Shown here piece by piece: positions 8,507-17,993 of a DNA stretch of 64,000 bases. Positions within the stretch are counted from its first letter, which is position 1; each line of letters starts with the position of its first letter. The DNA is taken from positions 1,612,001 to 1,676,000 of the forward strand of contig NZ_CP070351.1 in assembly GCF_016919385.1 (NCBI RefSeq). Direction: 5' to 3'. The stretch comes from Gordonia sp. PDNC005 (lineage in GTDB: Bacteria > Actinomycetota > Actinomycetes > Mycobacteriales > Mycobacteriaceae). Under the pieces are notes generated by a model. The model saw nothing but the letters and a program-made list of their open reading frames with translations, made no database searches and had not been told where the DNA came from. Both the position numbers and the translations under genes were made by a program.

Positions 8507-10048
8507 TCACGGTCGCCTCCAGATGCGGCCGGTCCGGCTCATCATCTCGTCGGCCGACGACGGGCCCCATGTGCCCGACTCGTACTCGTCTGGTGTTCCC
8601 GACGCCGCCCACTCGGCCAGAACCGGGTCGAGGATGTCCCAACTCAACTCCACCTCCTCGTTGACGGGGAAGAGTGACGGTTCGCCGAGGAGGACGTCGA
8701 GCAGCAAGCGCTCATACGCCTCGGGTGAAGACACGGTGAACGCGCCGCCGTAACTGAAGTCCATGTTGACGTCGCGGACCTCCATTCCGCTGCCCGGCAC
8801 CTTCGATCCGAAACGCAGAGTGACGCCTTCGTCCGGCTGTACTCGGATGACCAGAGCGTTCTGTCCGAGTTCAGCCGTCATCGTGTCGTCGAAAGGCAGA
8901 TGCGGCGCTCGCTTGAAGACGAGCGCGATCTCGGTGACCCGTCGGCCGAGACGTTTGCCCGTGCGCAGGTAGAACGGGACGCCCGCCCACCGGCGGGTGT
9001 CGACTTCGAGGGCGATGGCCGCGAAGGTCTCGGTGGTCGAGTCGGCGGCGAAACCGTCCTCTTCCTTCAGCCCGACGACCTGTTCAGATCCCTGCCAACC
9101 CGGACCGTATTGTCCGCGCGCGGAATTGTCCGAGATCGGGAGGATGTTTCGGGTCGACTGCAGGACCTTGATCTTCTCGGTCTGCAGGTGTCTCGGCGAG
9201 AACGACACCGGCTCCTCCATGGCGACGAGCGCGAGGAGCTGCAGCAGGTGGTTCTGAATGACGTCTCGGGCCGCGCCGATGCCGTCGTAGTACCCGGCCC
9301 GACCGCCGAGACCGATGTCCTCGGCCATCGTGATCTGGACATGGTCCACGTAGTGGGAACTCCACAGCGGATCGAACAGCTGGTTCGCGAAGCGCAGAGC
9401 CAGAATGTTCTGGACCGTCTCCTTGCCGAGATAGTGGTCGATGCGGAACACCGACTCCTCGGGGAACACGCTGTTCACGAGTTCGTTCAGGCCGACCGCG
9501 GATTCGTGGTCGTGACCGAACGGCTTCTCGATCACGACTCGACGCCAACTGTCGCCCGAGGGGTCGGCCATGCCCGTCCGTCGGAGCTGGCTCAGCACGA
9601 CGGGGAAGGCCTTCGGCGGGATCGACAGGTAATACGCATGATTGCCGTCGGTCCCGCGGGACGCGTCGAGATCGGCGAGAGTCCGCTGCAGTTCGGCGAA
9701 TGCCTCGTCGTCCTCGAACGAGCCGGCGACGAACCGAATGCCCTCGGCCAGTCGATCCCACACCTCCTCGCGGAACCCGGTGCGGCAGTTGGCCTCCACT
9801 GCTTCGCGAACCAGGGTGGTGAAGTCCTTGTCGGCCCAGTCGCGACGGGCGAAACCGACGAGGGCGAAGCTCGGGGGAAGGAGCCCACGATTCGCGAGGT
9901 CGTAGATCGCGGGCATCAGCTTGCGACGGGCGAGGTCGCCCGTCACACCGAAGATCACCAGCGCCGACGGCCCCGCGATTCGCGGCAGACGACGGTCGTG
10001 CGGATCCCGCAGGGGATTGGTCCACTCGGGTTTCACCGCACGCGGCAT
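8507..10048 (-). CDS. zwf: Glucose-6-phosphate 1-dehydrogenase
   Basis: 513 residues from the ATG at 10048 (MPRAVKPEWTNPLRDP). It oxidises glucose-6-phosphate to the lactone with NADP reduction, the entry to the pentose phosphate pathway. The cofactor fingerprint GVTGDLARRKLMPA lies at about residues 34-47, and the substrate motif FRIDHYLGKETVQN in the middle contains the catalytic His-Tyr pair. The frame stays open upstream through tal, but those extra codons are shadow. It sits 35 nt after tal and 25 nt before opcA. Confidence 0.96.
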   Translation of the reverse strand: MPRAVKPEWTNPLRDPHDRRLPRIAGPSALVIFGVTGDLARRKLMPAIYDLANRGLLPPSFALVGFARRDWADKDFTTLVREAVEANCRTGFREEVWDRLAEGIRFVAGSFEDDEAFAELQRTLADLDASRGTDGNHAYYLSIPPKAFPVVLSQLRRTGMADPSGDSWRRVVIEKPFGHDHESAVGLNELVNSVFPEESVFRIDHYLGKETVQNILALRFANQLFDPLWSSHYVDHVQITMAEDIGLGGRAGYYDGIGAARDVIQNHLLQLLALVAMEEPVSFSPRHLQTEKIKVLQSTRNILPISDNSARGQYGPGWQGSEQVVGLKEEDGFAADSTTETFAAIALEVDTRRWAGVPFYLRTGKRLGRRVTEIALVFKRAPHLPFDDTMTAELGQNALVIRVQPDEGVTLRFGSKVPGSGMEVRDVNMDFSYGGAFTVSSPEAYERLLLDVLLGEPSLFPVNEEVELSWDILDPVLAEWAASGTPDEYESGTWGPSSADEMMSRTGRIWRRP

Positions 10049-10083
10049 TCTCGCCCCTTCGCCTGTCGTATCCGTATGTTCCT

Positions 10084-11202
10084 CTAGCGGGCCGCGTCGA
10101 GCTGCTGCGCTGTCGCCGTCAGCAGCTCGTCCCAGGCCTGCTCGAACTTCTCGACTCCCTCGGTCTCGAGGACCGCGAACACGTCGTCGAGGTCCACTCC
10201 GACACCCTGCAGCGCAGTGAACACGGCGCGGGAGCTGCCCTCGAGGCCGACGATCGACTCGGTGTTGACCCAACCGTGGTCGGCATATGCCTCGAGCGTC
10301 TTGCCGGGAACAGTGTTGACGGTGTTCGGCGCCACCAGTTCGCTGACGTACAGGGTGTCCGGGTAGTCGGCGTTCTTGGTGCCGGTGGACGCCCACAGCG
10401 GACGCTGGGGGAGAGCGCCGTGTGCCTGGAGGTCCGGGAAGCGGGTCTCGGTCTCGAAGACCTCCTGGTACGCGGCGTACGCGAGGCGTGCATTCGCCAG
10501 ACCAGCCTTGCCGCGCAGCTCGAGTGCCTCGGGGGTGCCGATGGCATTCAAGCGATTGTCGATCTCCGAGTCGACACGCGAGACGAAGAACGATGCGACC
10601 GACGCGATCTTGCCTGCGTCGTGCCCGTTGCGGAGGGCGCGGTCGAGGCCGTCCAGGTACGCGTCCATCACCTCGCGGTAGCGCTCCACCGAGAAGATCA
10701 GGGTCACGTTGACGCTGATGCCCTGCGCGATCACGTCGGCGATCGCCGGAACGCCTGCCGCCGTGGCCGGGATCTTGATCAGCACGTTGGGCCGGTCGAC
10801 GAGCTTCCAGAGCTCGGCGGCCTGCTCGACCGTCTCCGCAGTCTTGTTCGCAAGACGGGGATCGACCTCGATCGACACGCGGCCGTCGAGACCGTCGGTG
10901 GCCTCGAAGATCGGTGCGAACACGTCGCAGGCATTGCGGACGTCGTCGGTGGTGATCGCGGTGATCGCCTTGTCGACGTCGGCGCCTTCGCGGGCGAGCT
11001 GGGTGATCTGCGCCGAGTAGACACCGGCGTCGGACGAGATCGCGTTCTGGAAGATCGCGGGGTTCGTCGTGACGCCGACGATCGATCGGGTGTCGATCTG
11101 CTCCTGGAGACCGCCCGAGGAGATGAGTCCCCGAGACAAGTCGTCGAGCCACACCGAGACGCCTGCCTCGGACAATGCGGCGAGATTGCTGTTCTGGGTC
11201 AT
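10084..11202 (-). CDS. tal: Transaldolase
   Basis: 372 residues, the long single-domain form usual in actinobacteria. It transfers a dihydroxyacetone unit between sugar phosphates through a Schiff-base lysine, here in [12 protein letters not shown]. Other family blocks are [16 protein letters not shown] and [13 protein letters not shown]. The ATG at 11202 ([20 protein letters not shown]) follows a strong GAGAGGAG ribosome-binding site. It lies 20 nt downstream of tkt and 35 nt upstream of zwf in the same operon. Confidence 0.96.
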   Translation of the reverse strand: MTQNSNLAALSEAGVSVWLDDLSRGLISSGGLQEQIDTRSIVGVTTNPAIFQNAISSDAGVYSAQITQLAREGADVDKAITAITTDDVRNACDVFAPIFEATDGLDGRVSIEVDPRLANKTAETVEQAAELWKLVDRPNVLIKIPATAAGVPAIADVIAQGISVNVTLIFSVERYREVMDAYLDGLDRALRNGHDAGKIASVASFFVSRVDSEIDNRLNAIGTPEALELRGKAGLANARLAYAAYQEVFETETRFPDLQAHGALPQRPLWASTGTKNADYPDTLYVSELVAPNTVNTVPGKTLEAYADHGWVNTESIVGLEGSSRAVFTALQGVGVDLDDVFAVLETEGVEKFEQAWDELLTATAQQLDAAR

Positions 11203-11222
11203 GATCTGTGCTCCTCTCGTGG

Positions 11223-13298
11223 TCACTTGCCGAGCAGAGTGCGGGCGGCGGCCGCGACGGCCGTCGACGTGATGCCGAACTCCTCGTAGAGCTTCTTGTA
11301 AGGGGCCGATGCGCCGTAGTGCTCGATCGACACGATCGCTCCGCCGGCGACGATCGCGTGCCACGGCATCGCGATGCCTGCTTCGACGGACACACGCGGG
11401 ACACCGGTCGGGAGGACCGACTCGCGGTAGTCCGTGTCCTGCTCGTCGAACCACTCGATGGACGGCATCGACACGACGCGGGCCTTGATGCCGTCGGCCG
11501 CGAGCGCGTCGCGTGCCTCGACGGCGAGGCTCACCTCGGAGCCGGTTCCGATCAGGACGACGTCCGGCGTGCCGTCGGTGTCGGCGAGGACGTAACCGCC
11601 CTTCGCGACACCCTCGTACGAGGTGCCTTCGAGCACGGGAACGTTCTGGCGCGTCAGGGCCAGGCCGACCGGGCGGTTCCGCCGGGTCAAGAGGTGACGC
11701 CAGGCGTGTGCGGTCTCATTGGCGTCGGCCGGGCGCACCACGTCGAGGTTCGGGATCGCGCGCAGTGCGGCGAGGTGCTCGATCGGCTGGTGCGTGGGGC
11801 CGTCTTCGCCGAGGCCGATCGAATCGTGCGTCCACACGTAGATCGGGTCGATCTCCATGAGCGCGGCGAGACGGACCGCGGGACGCATGTAGTCCGCGAA
11901 CTGCAGGAACGTTCCGCCGTACGCGCGCGTCGGGCCGTGCAGGACGATGCCCGACAGGATCGAGCCCATCGCGTGCTCACGGATGCCGAAGTGCAGCGTC
12001 CGACCGTATGGCTCGGCGTTCCACGTCGACGTCGAGATCGATGCGGGACCGAACGACGTCGCGCCGTCCATCGTCGTGTTGTTGGAGCCCGCGAGGTCGG
12101 CGGAGCCGCCCCACAGCTCGGGGAGGATCGGTGCGAGCGCCGAGAGGACCTTGCCCGACGCCGAGCGAGTGGCCACATCCTTGTCGCCGGCCTCCCACGC
12201 GGGGAGTGCTTCGGTCCAGCCCTCGGGCAGTTCGTGCGCGAAGAGGCGGTCGAACAGTTCCTTGCGCTCGGGGTTGCCGGCGGCCCAGGCGTCGAAGCCT
12301 TTCTGCCACTCGGCGCGGACCGCGGCGGCCCGCCCGACGAGCCCGCGGGTGTGCTTGATGACGTCGTCGGCGACATCGAAGCTCTTCTCCGGGTCGAAGC
12401 CCACAGCCGCCTTCGTGGCGGCGACCTCATCGGCGCCGAGTGCACTGCCGTGCGAGGCGCCGGTGTTCATCTTGGTCGGTGCCGGGAACGCGATGATCGT
12501 GCGGACACGGATGATCGACGGCTTGTCGGTGACGGCTTTGGCGGCTTCGACGGCGGCCTCGAGGGCTGCGACGTCCTCGCCGCCCTCCACGGTCTGCACG
12601 TGCCAGCCGTACGCCTCGTAGCGCTTGGCGACGTCCTCGGTGAGGGCGATCTGAGTGTCGTCCTCGATGGAGATCTGGTTGTCGTCGTAAAAGACGATCA
12701 GGTTGCCGAGCTGCTGAGTGCCCGCGAGCGACGACGCTTCGGACGTGACGCCTTCTTCGATGTCGCCGTCGGATGCGATCACGTACACGTAGTGATCGAA
12801 CGGGCTCTCGCCTGCCGGAGCGTCCGGATCGAACAGGCCGCGCTCACGGCGCGCCGCCATCGCCATGCCGACCGACGATGCAAGGCCCTGACCGAGCGGG
12901 CCCGTGGTGATCTCGACGCCCGCGGTGTGGCGGAACTCGGGGTGGCCCGGCGTCAGCGAACCCCACGTGCGCAGTGCGACGAGGTCGTCGAGTTCGAGGC
13001 CGAATCCACCGAGGTACAGCTGGATGTACTGCGTGAGGCTGGAGTGCCCGCAGGAGAGAACGAACCGGTCGCGGCCCACCCACGCCGGATCGGCGGGGTC
13101 GTGGCGCATGACGCGCTGGTACAGCGTGTACGCGAGGGGAGCGAGGCTCATCGCGGTGCCGGGGTGGCCGCTGCCGCAGTTCTGGACCGCGTCGGCGGCG
13201 AGGATGCGAGCCGTGTCGACAGCCTTGGTGTCCACATCGGTCCAGTCGGCGGGGTGAACCGGTCGGGTCAGTGCGCGAATCTCGTCGGTGATGGCCAC
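11223..13298 (-). CDS. tkt: Transketolase
   Basis: 691 residues from a GTG at 13298 preceded by AGGAG. The thiamine-diphosphate enzyme transfers two-carbon units between pentose and triose phosphates. Visible blocks are [30 protein letters not shown], the TPP-binding [19 protein letters not shown], the pyrimidine-domain [10 protein letters not shown] and [16 protein letters not shown]. It is the first gene of the pentose phosphate operon and is divergent from ctaB. The opposite strand carries a 720-codon open frame that is a GC-bias shadow. Confidence 0.97.
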   Translation of the reverse strand: MAITDEIRALTRPVHPADWTDVDTKAVDTARILAADAVQNCGSGHPGTAMSLAPLAYTLYQRVMRHDPADPAWVGRDRFVLSCGHSSLTQYIQLYLGGFGLELDDLVALRTWGSLTPGHPEFRHTAGVEITTGPLGQGLASSVGMAMAARRERGLFDPDAPAGESPFDHYVYVIASDGDIEEGVTSEASSLAGTQQLGNLIVFYDDNQISIEDDTQIALTEDVAKRYEAYGWHVQTVEGGEDVAALEAAVEAAKAVTDKPSIIRVRTIIAFPAPTKMNTGASHGSALGADEVAATKAAVGFDPEKSFDVADDVIKHTRGLVGRAAAVRAEWQKGFDAWAAGNPERKELFDRLFAHELPEGWTEALPAWEAGDKDVATRSASGKVLSALAPILPELWGGSADLAGSNNTTMDGATSFGPASISTSTWNAEPYGRTLHFGIREHAMGSILSGIVLHGPTRAYGGTFLQFADYMRPAVRLAALMEIDPIYVWTHDSIGLGEDGPTHQPIEHLAALRAIPNLDVVRPADANETAHAWRHLLTRRNRPVGLALTRQNVPVLEGTSYEGVAKGGYVLADTDGTPDVVLIGTGSEVSLAVEARDALAADGIKARVVSMPSIEWFDEQDTDYRESVLPTGVPRVSVEAGIAMPWHAIVAGGAIVSIEHYGASAPYKKLYEEFGITSTAVAAAARTLLGK

Positions 13299-13363
13299 GA
13301 TCGTGGAGTCTCCTGTGGGTCGGTGCTAGTGCTCGCCTTGTACAAAGACGATTCTCGTCGTCC

Positions 13364-13369
13364 AGCCTA
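13364..13369 (-). promoter_or_regulatory. Candidate -10 box of the tkt-tal-zwf-opcA-pgl operon
   Basis: TAGGCT on the minus strand, about 65 nt before the tkt GTG, in the 237-nt tkt/ctaB intergenic region. I see no convincing -35 partner. The rest of this gap holds a short hairpin (13502-13521, CGCGACC pairing with GGTCGCG) just before the ctaB ribosome-binding site. Confidence 0.3.
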
Positions 13370-13535
13370 GCGGGGCGAGCGCGCTGTGCGTACGACACCA
13401 CTGCGCGCGGTTGTGTGGCGGTCGTCGCACCCCCGCGCGCCCGATTCCCTCCGCGAGGATCGCCCGGTCTACCATCGCTTGTAGTAGTGGTCGGCGTGTG
13501 ACGCGACCTGATGTGGTCGCGACCGTGAGGAGTAT

Positions 13536-14510
13536 GTGGTGAAGACGTCCGATAGCGCTGGTGTCGACGTGCCGTCGTCAACCGGATGGGGACGAGTCCG
13601 CACCACAATCCTCGCCTACATCGCGTTGACGAAGCCCCGCGTGATCGAACTTCTGCTCGTCTCCACCATCCCGGTGATGCTGCAGGCGCAGCGCGGACAC
13701 GTCGACATCCGGTTGATTCTGGTCACGGTCGTCGGCGGCTGGCTCGGTGCGGCGAGCGCGAACAGCCTGAACATGGTCGCGGACGCGGACATCGATCAGA
13801 AGATGAAACGGACCCAGAAGCGCCCGCTCGCCCGCAAGGCCGTCCCGATCCGGAACGTGTTGATCTTCGGTATCGTGCTGGCCTTCGCGTCGTTCGCCGT
13901 CCTGTACTACGGGACCGCCGACGCCGACGGCAACCGTTCGTTCCTGCCGTCGATCCTCGTGTGGATCACCATCGCGTTCTACGTCTTCGTGTACACCCTG
14001 ATCTTGAAGCGTCGCACCTGGCAGAACGTCATCTGGGGTGGCGCAGCAGGCTGCATGCCGGCCCTCGTCGGCTGGGCCGCCGTGACGCACTCGCTGAACT
14101 GGCAGCCGTTTGTGCTGTTCCTCGTCGTCTTCTTCTGGACGCCGCCGCACACGTGGGCGCTCGCGATGCGGTACCGCGAGGACTATCGGGCCGCGGGCGT
14201 TCCGATGCTCCCGGTGATCGCGTCCGACGAGAAGGTCACGTTCCAGATGCTCGTCTACACGGTGCTCACCGTGATCACGTCGCTGTTCCTCATCCCACCG
14301 TCCAGCTGGATCTACCTCGTCGTCGCTATCGGGTCCGGCGTCTGGTTCACCTGGTGGGTCGCGAAGCTGTACGTCCAGACCCGCGCCGGAGTTGAGCTCA
14401 AGCCGCTGAAGATCTTTCTGGTCTCCAACGAGTACCTCGCGCTCCTGTTCTGCGGCCTCGCCGTCGACGCCGTGATCAACCTCCCGACGATCTCCAGCTA
14501 CTTCTCGTAG
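13536..14510 (+). CDS. ctaB: Protoheme IX farnesyltransferase (heme O synthase)
   Basis: 324 residues, an integral membrane prenyltransferase of the UbiA family that attaches farnesyl to heme B for cytochrome oxidase. The prenyl-diphosphate motif is NSLNMVADADIDQKMKRT and the second polar block is YREDYRAAGVPMLP; about nine hydrophobic helices follow one another. The start is GTG-GTG after a GAGGAG ribosome-binding site; I take the first GTG. CtaA, which turns heme O into heme A, is encoded 3.5 kb downstream, as in mycobacteria. Confidence 0.95.
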   Translation: MVKTSDSAGVDVPSSTGWGRVRTTILAYIALTKPRVIELLLVSTIPVMLQAQRGHVDIRLILVTVVGGWLGAASANSLNMVADADIDQKMKRTQKRPLARKAVPIRNVLIFGIVLAFASFAVLYYGTADADGNRSFLPSILVWITIAFYVFVYTLILKRRTWQNVIWGGAAGCMPALVGWAAVTHSLNWQPFVLFLVVFFWTPPHTWALAMRYREDYRAAGVPMLPVIASDEKVTFQMLVYTVLTVITSLFLIPPSSWIYLVVAIGSGVWFTWWVAKLYVQTRAGVELKPLKIFLVSNEYLALLFCGLAVDAVINLPTISSYFS

Positions 14511-14538
14511 TTCTCGGCCCGCCTCATACGATTGGCGA

Positions 14539-15762
14539 GTGAGCATGCCCTCCCCGAAACCGCATGTGACTGTCGGTATTGCTGTCGCAGTGACACTCGT
14601 AGCGTTTGCTGTTGCGGCAATCGCGGACACCCTGCTCGTCCGTTTCTTCGCAGTTGTGCTCGGCACCGTGACCGCAATCGTGCTGGTCAGGTCTGCGGGT
14701 AGCCGATCGACGCGCGCAGGCGTCGCAGGCGTATTCCTTGTCCCCGTCGTCATGCTCGGTCTCGGGACCACTGTCGTGGGCGCTCTAACCGATGGATCGG
14801 ACACCTCCTCGACCAACTTCAGCGCAGACTCCGATTCGCTCAAGGATCCGGATTCACGTCTCGCCGCGGCTCTCGACCGCGCTGACGACATGCTGGAGCG
14901 GGGCTCCAGTCAGTTGTTGTCGATAACGATCGACTCCGGGTCGACCGATGTGGACATCTTGGATCCAGCCACCGGGCGACGTATGTCCAGCAGCGACTAC
15001 GGAGACGGCTGGAGGGACGTCACAATCAGTTCCGCACCGAGCCGCTTGGTGTTCGCGCGGTCGACCGTGGCGTCGCTGCGCTTGGGGGACACGATGCGGG
15101 ATGTCGACGCCGCAGTCGCAGCGATGGGGCCGGGTCCCGACAACGTGTCGTCGACGTCGTCGATCACCGTCGCTCCGCGCGGGGATTCAGACAACAAGTT
15201 GGTGGCGACCTTCGATGTCGGCGGCGGCCTGTATATCGAGGCCGACATGAAGAATCGGCTCGCCGGAACTTTGGACGCGGGCCAATTCGGGACCGTGATG
15301 GTCGCCGCGAACCGGATGATGGCAGACCTTGGAATGAACCCGGCCCGCCGAAATCTGAGGGCGATCGACTTCATGGCGCTCGCTGAAGGATCGGACAGCG
15401 TCGGTGGATCGTCGATCATGATCGATGGAGGAGTGGAGCTCGAGTTCGACGGCGGACGCTACAGCCGCGTATTCGTCAAACCCGGTCGCTTCCCCGTGGC
15501 GACCGAACGCGACGAACCAGCCGACTACAGCGACACCGCGTTTGCGCTCGCCAGATTGGATCAGCCGACGCTCACCGCGATCCGTGACGACATGATGCGG
15601 AGGTTCTCGATCCCGGGATACGACCGTGAACGTGTCGGATTCACAGTTGAACGATCGGGTAGCGACGACGAACTGTCAGTCCAGATGTCAGTGGGGCCGT
15701 TCAGCAACGGAGCGCGTGCTTTCTATTCGACAGCGGGCGTGTTCCTCCGTACTTCCAACTGA
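14539..15762 (+). CDS. Membrane-anchored protein of unknown function
   Basis: 407 residues, not recognised. The first ~90 residues hold three hydrophobic segments (starting VTVGIAVAVTLVAFAVAAIA, then a second helix, then VAGVFLVPVVMLGLGTTVVG). The remaining ~300 residues are polar, rich in Ser, Asp and Gly, and should lie outside the membrane. The GTG at 14539 or an ATG two codons later could be the start. It follows ctaB by 28 nt and may share its transcript. The 3' end converges on a minus-strand gene. M. tuberculosis has other genes at this place, so it looks lineage-specific. Confidence 0.65.
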   Translation: MSMPSPKPHVTVGIAVAVTLVAFAVAAIADTLLVRFFAVVLGTVTAIVLVRSAGSRSTRAGVAGVFLVPVVMLGLGTTVVGALTDGSDTSSTNFSADSDSLKDPDSRLAAALDRADDMLERGSSQLLSITIDSGSTDVDILDPATGRRMSSSDYGDGWRDVTISSAPSRLVFARSTVASLRLGDTMRDVDAAVAAMGPGPDNVSSTSSITVAPRGDSDNKLVATFDVGGGLYIEADMKNRLAGTLDAGQFGTVMVAANRMMADLGMNPARRNLRAIDFMALAEGSDSVGGSSIMIDGGVELEFDGGRYSRVFVKPGRFPVATERDEPADYSDTAFALARLDQPTLTAIRDDMMRRFSIPGYDRERVGFTVERSGSDDELSVQMSVGPFSNGARAFYSTAGVFLRTSN

Positions 15763-15779
15763 CAGTCAGTAGAGCGGTG

Positions 15780-16544
15780 TCAGGCCTCGATCGCCATCTG
15801 CACCCGGGTGGCGAGTTCGGCACTGATCCGGTCGACCGGAGCCACGATGCCACGATCGGCGAGGCGATCGACGGTCGTGATGACCTGTCCCAGGTACGAC
15901 GCGCGTTCCTGACCGCTCGCGCCGTCTGCGTGACGCAGCAGTTTCAGAGCGCGGCGGCAGTCACGAGCGTCCTCTTCACCGAGTTGGTCGGTTCCGGTGC
16001 TCCGTGCGAATCGATCGGCCTTCGTCCACGCGCTGCGCAGCATGTCGACAGACGCGATGTAGTCCTCCGCGTCTGACGGGTCGACCGGGAAAGCGTCGGT
16101 GCGGAGTCCGCCCGCCATGTCGAGCGCGTCGTGGAAATCCATCACCGGCTGTGCGCTGAGGTCCCACAGGGCCGGATACTGCAACAGCATCGCCGGGTCG
16201 AGCTCATATGCGCCGTACGCGCCGAGAACACCGTCGTGGTGTCGGCAGGCACTTGTCCAACGAAGGTTCAGCGGGGGGCCACGCTGGGGTTCAGGCTTCG
16301 ATCGCGGCGTCGTGAATTGCTTCGCCCGGCCCTGTTCCTTGTCACGTTCGCGCTTCACCTCGGCCGCGGCCACGCTGAGGTCTTCCAGACCCGGCATCGC
16401 GACAGCGACCAGCAGCATCCCGAGGAGGAGTGCATAACAAACGATCTGTCCCGCGGGCGGGAACGGCCGGACGACTGTGATCACAACCAGTCCGGCGACC
16501 GCCGTGACCGCGAGGGCGATCTTCTTCGGGGGAACTGTGCTCAT
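15780..16544 (-). CDS. Hypothetical protein with two N-terminal membrane segments
   Basis: 254 residues from ATG 16544 (MSTVPPKKIALAVTAVAG). Two hydrophobic helices (about residues 8-25 and 32-50) are followed by a charged linker and a helical cytoplasmic or external domain with WDLSAQPVMDFHDALDMAGG and DARDCRRALKLLRHADG. I do not recognise the family. The start overlaps the qor stop in an ATGA arrangement, so it is co-translated with the quinone oxidoreductase. The frame is open further upstream across qor, but without a plausible start there. Confidence 0.7.
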   Translation of the reverse strand: MSTVPPKKIALAVTAVAGLVVITVVRPFPPAGQIVCYALLLGMLLVAVAMPGLEDLSVAAAEVKRERDKEQGRAKQFTTPRSKPEPQRGPPLNLRWTSACRHHDGVLGAYGAYELDPAMLLQYPALWDLSAQPVMDFHDALDMAGGLRTDAFPVDPSDAEDYIASVDMLRSAWTKADRFARSTGTDQLGEEDARDCRRALKLLRHADGASGQERASYLGQVITTVDRLADRGIVAPVDRISAELATRVQMAIEA

Positions 16545-17506
16545 GGGATCAGCGCCGTCGCGCCGGTGGTGGAGCGGGCCTCGAGTGCGCGGTGAGCGTC
16601 GGCCGCGTCGGCGAGGGGGAACGTTTGACCGACGTCGACGTGCAACACCTCGTCGGCAATGGCGCCGAAGAACTCGTCCGCACGCCACGCGAACTCGGTC
16701 GGGTCGGCGATGAAGTGGCCAAGCGAGGGACGGGTCACCGACAGGGATCCTTCGCGGTTGAGACGCTGGAGGTCGAACGGCGGGACGGGGCCGCTCGCGG
16801 CGCCGAACAGCACAACGGTCCCGCGGACGGCGGCCGCGTCGAGCGATGCGTCGAACGTCGACGCCCCCACACCGTCGTACACCACAGACGCGCCGCGTCC
16901 GTCGGTCAGCTCTCGCACGCGGTCGGCGATCGGGTCGTCGTACCGCAGGACGTGTGCCGCGCCGGCCTTCCGGGACAACTCGGCCTTCGCATCCGACGAG
17001 ACCGTGGTGATCACGGTGATTCCCCGCGCAGCCGCCCACTCGGTGAGTATCAGACCCACACCGCCCGCGCCGGCGTGAACGAGCACGGTGTCGCCGGACG
17101 TCGGATGAGCGCTGCCGTCGAGGAGATAGTGGGCGGTGAGACCGCGCAGGAGAGCGGACCCCGCGACGTCGAACGGCACACCGTCGGGCACGTGCAGCGC
17201 GTCGACGGCGGGTACGGCGACCTGTTCCGCGTACGAGGACACGACGTCACACCAGGCCACGCGATCACCGACCGCAAAAGCAGTGACGTTCGACCCGACG
17301 GCGGAGACGATCCCGGATCCCTCGAAACCGGGAATGTACGGAGGCTCGGAGGGATACACACCTTCCCTCAGATACGTGTCGATGAAGTTGACGCCGACGG
17401 CTTCGACATCGACCAGAAGGTCGTCGGGTCCGGCAGTGGGAGAAGGGACGTCGACACTCGCCAGAACGTCGGGACCACCGTGACGGGACACATGGATCGC
17501 ACGCAT
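16541..17506 (-). CDS. qor: Quinone oxidoreductase, zinc-independent MDR family
   Basis: 321 residues starting MRAIHVSRHGGPDVL. It is an NADPH:quinone reductase-like member of the medium-chain dehydrogenase superfamily, with the groES-like N-terminal half, the RLREGVYPSEPPYIPGFEGSGIV-type region and the Rossmann motif GAGGVGLILTEWAAARG at about residues 145-161. No zinc-ligand cysteines are present. The position between ctaB and ctaA matches Rv1454c. It is divergent from the small gene at 17541, with only 34 nt between the two starts. Confidence 0.9.
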   Translation of the reverse strand: MRAIHVSRHGGPDVLASVDVPSPTAGPDDLLVDVEAVGVNFIDTYLREGVYPSEPPYIPGFEGSGIVSAVGSNVTAFAVGDRVAWCDVVSSYAEQVAVPAVDALHVPDGVPFDVAGSALLRGLTAHYLLDGSAHPTSGDTVLVHAGAGGVGLILTEWAAARGITVITTVSSDAKAELSRKAGAAHVLRYDDPIADRVRELTDGRGASVVYDGVGASTFDASLDAAAVRGTVVLFGAASGPVPPFDLQRLNREGSLSVTRPSLGHFIADPTEFAWRADEFFGAIADEVLHVDVGQTFPLADAADAHRALEARSTTGATALIP

Positions 17507-17527
17507 GGATCCATTTTGGCACGCCGG

Positions 17528-17533
17528 TATGAT
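17528..17533 (+). promoter_or_regulatory. -10 box of the gene at 17541 (leaderless)
   Basis: TATGAT, a consensus -10, ends 7 nt before the ATG at 17541. This spacing supports that ATG over the upstream in-frame ATG at 17505, which would overlap the divergent qor start. Confidence 0.6.
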
Positions 17534-17540
17534 CACCCGT

Positions 17541-17903
17541 ATGAGTGATGACTCCGCAGTGACGACGACCGTGTCCGCACCGGCCGACGTGGTCGGTTCC
17601 ATCCGAAAGTTCGTCGCAGCCGAGGGCGGCTCGGCCAAGGCCGTCCTTCAAGCGGCAGGCGACGCAGGCGTTCGGATCACCCTGGTCGGCGGCTCGAACG
17701 GCGTGCTCGGCGACCGTGTGGTCCGCGACATGGCGACGGCCGAAGCCGTGATCGACGCCGTCGAAGGACTCGAGAAGGCCGAATGGGACCGCGACCTGAC
17801 GTCGTCCGCGACGGTCACGCCGTCGCACTGGCGCAAGATGGCAGGCTGGGTGGCACGCCAGAAGCGCTTTCCGAAGGCGCGCAACCGCAAGATCCTCGAC
17901 TGA
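17541..17903 (+). CDS. Conserved small protein (Rv1455-like position)
   Basis: 120 residues, MSDDSAVTTTVSAPADVV onwards. It is a soluble, charged protein with an apparent alpha/beta N-terminal part (VVGSIRKFVAAEGG, GVRITLVGGSNG) and a basic C-terminus (VARQKRFPKARNRKILD). Function unknown. It occupies the place of the conserved hypothetical Rv1455 between qor and ctaA. The start was chosen because a TATGAT -10 box lies 7 nt upstream. The gene ends 26 nt before a strong palindromic terminator. Confidence 0.7.
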   Translation: MSDDSAVTTTVSAPADVVGSIRKFVAAEGGSAKAVLQAAGDAGVRITLVGGSNGVLGDRVVRDMATAEAVIDAVEGLEKAEWDRDLTSSATVTPSHWRKMAGWVARQKRFPKARNRKILD

Positions 17904-17929
17904 CGCCGCAGCCGTAGCCGACGCTCCTT

Positions 17930-17971
17930 CAACGACAGACGCTCCCCTCGCGAGGGGAGCGTCTGTCGTTG
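17930..17971 (+). terminator. Bidirectional terminator, perfect palindrome
   Basis: A 42-nt perfect inverted repeat between two convergent genes, with arms opening CAACGACAGACGC and closing GCGTCTGTCGTTG around a CTCGCGAG centre. It is followed by no U-tract on either strand. It separates the small plus-strand gene from ctaA. Confidence 0.75.
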
Positions 17972-17993
17972 ACAGGAGGGAACGGCGTTGGTG

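Noticed and set aside
11208..13370. Plus-strand open frame of 720 codons opposite tkt
   Set aside because: It covers a well-conserved transketolase on the minus strand and is rich in Arg, Gly, Val and Asp without any recognised motif; it is a GC-bias antisense shadow.
15758..15770. Short inverted repeat ACTGAC-A-GTCAGT as a terminator
   Set aside because: Six base pairs with a one-base loop are too small to support a terminator call, although it lies between convergent genes.
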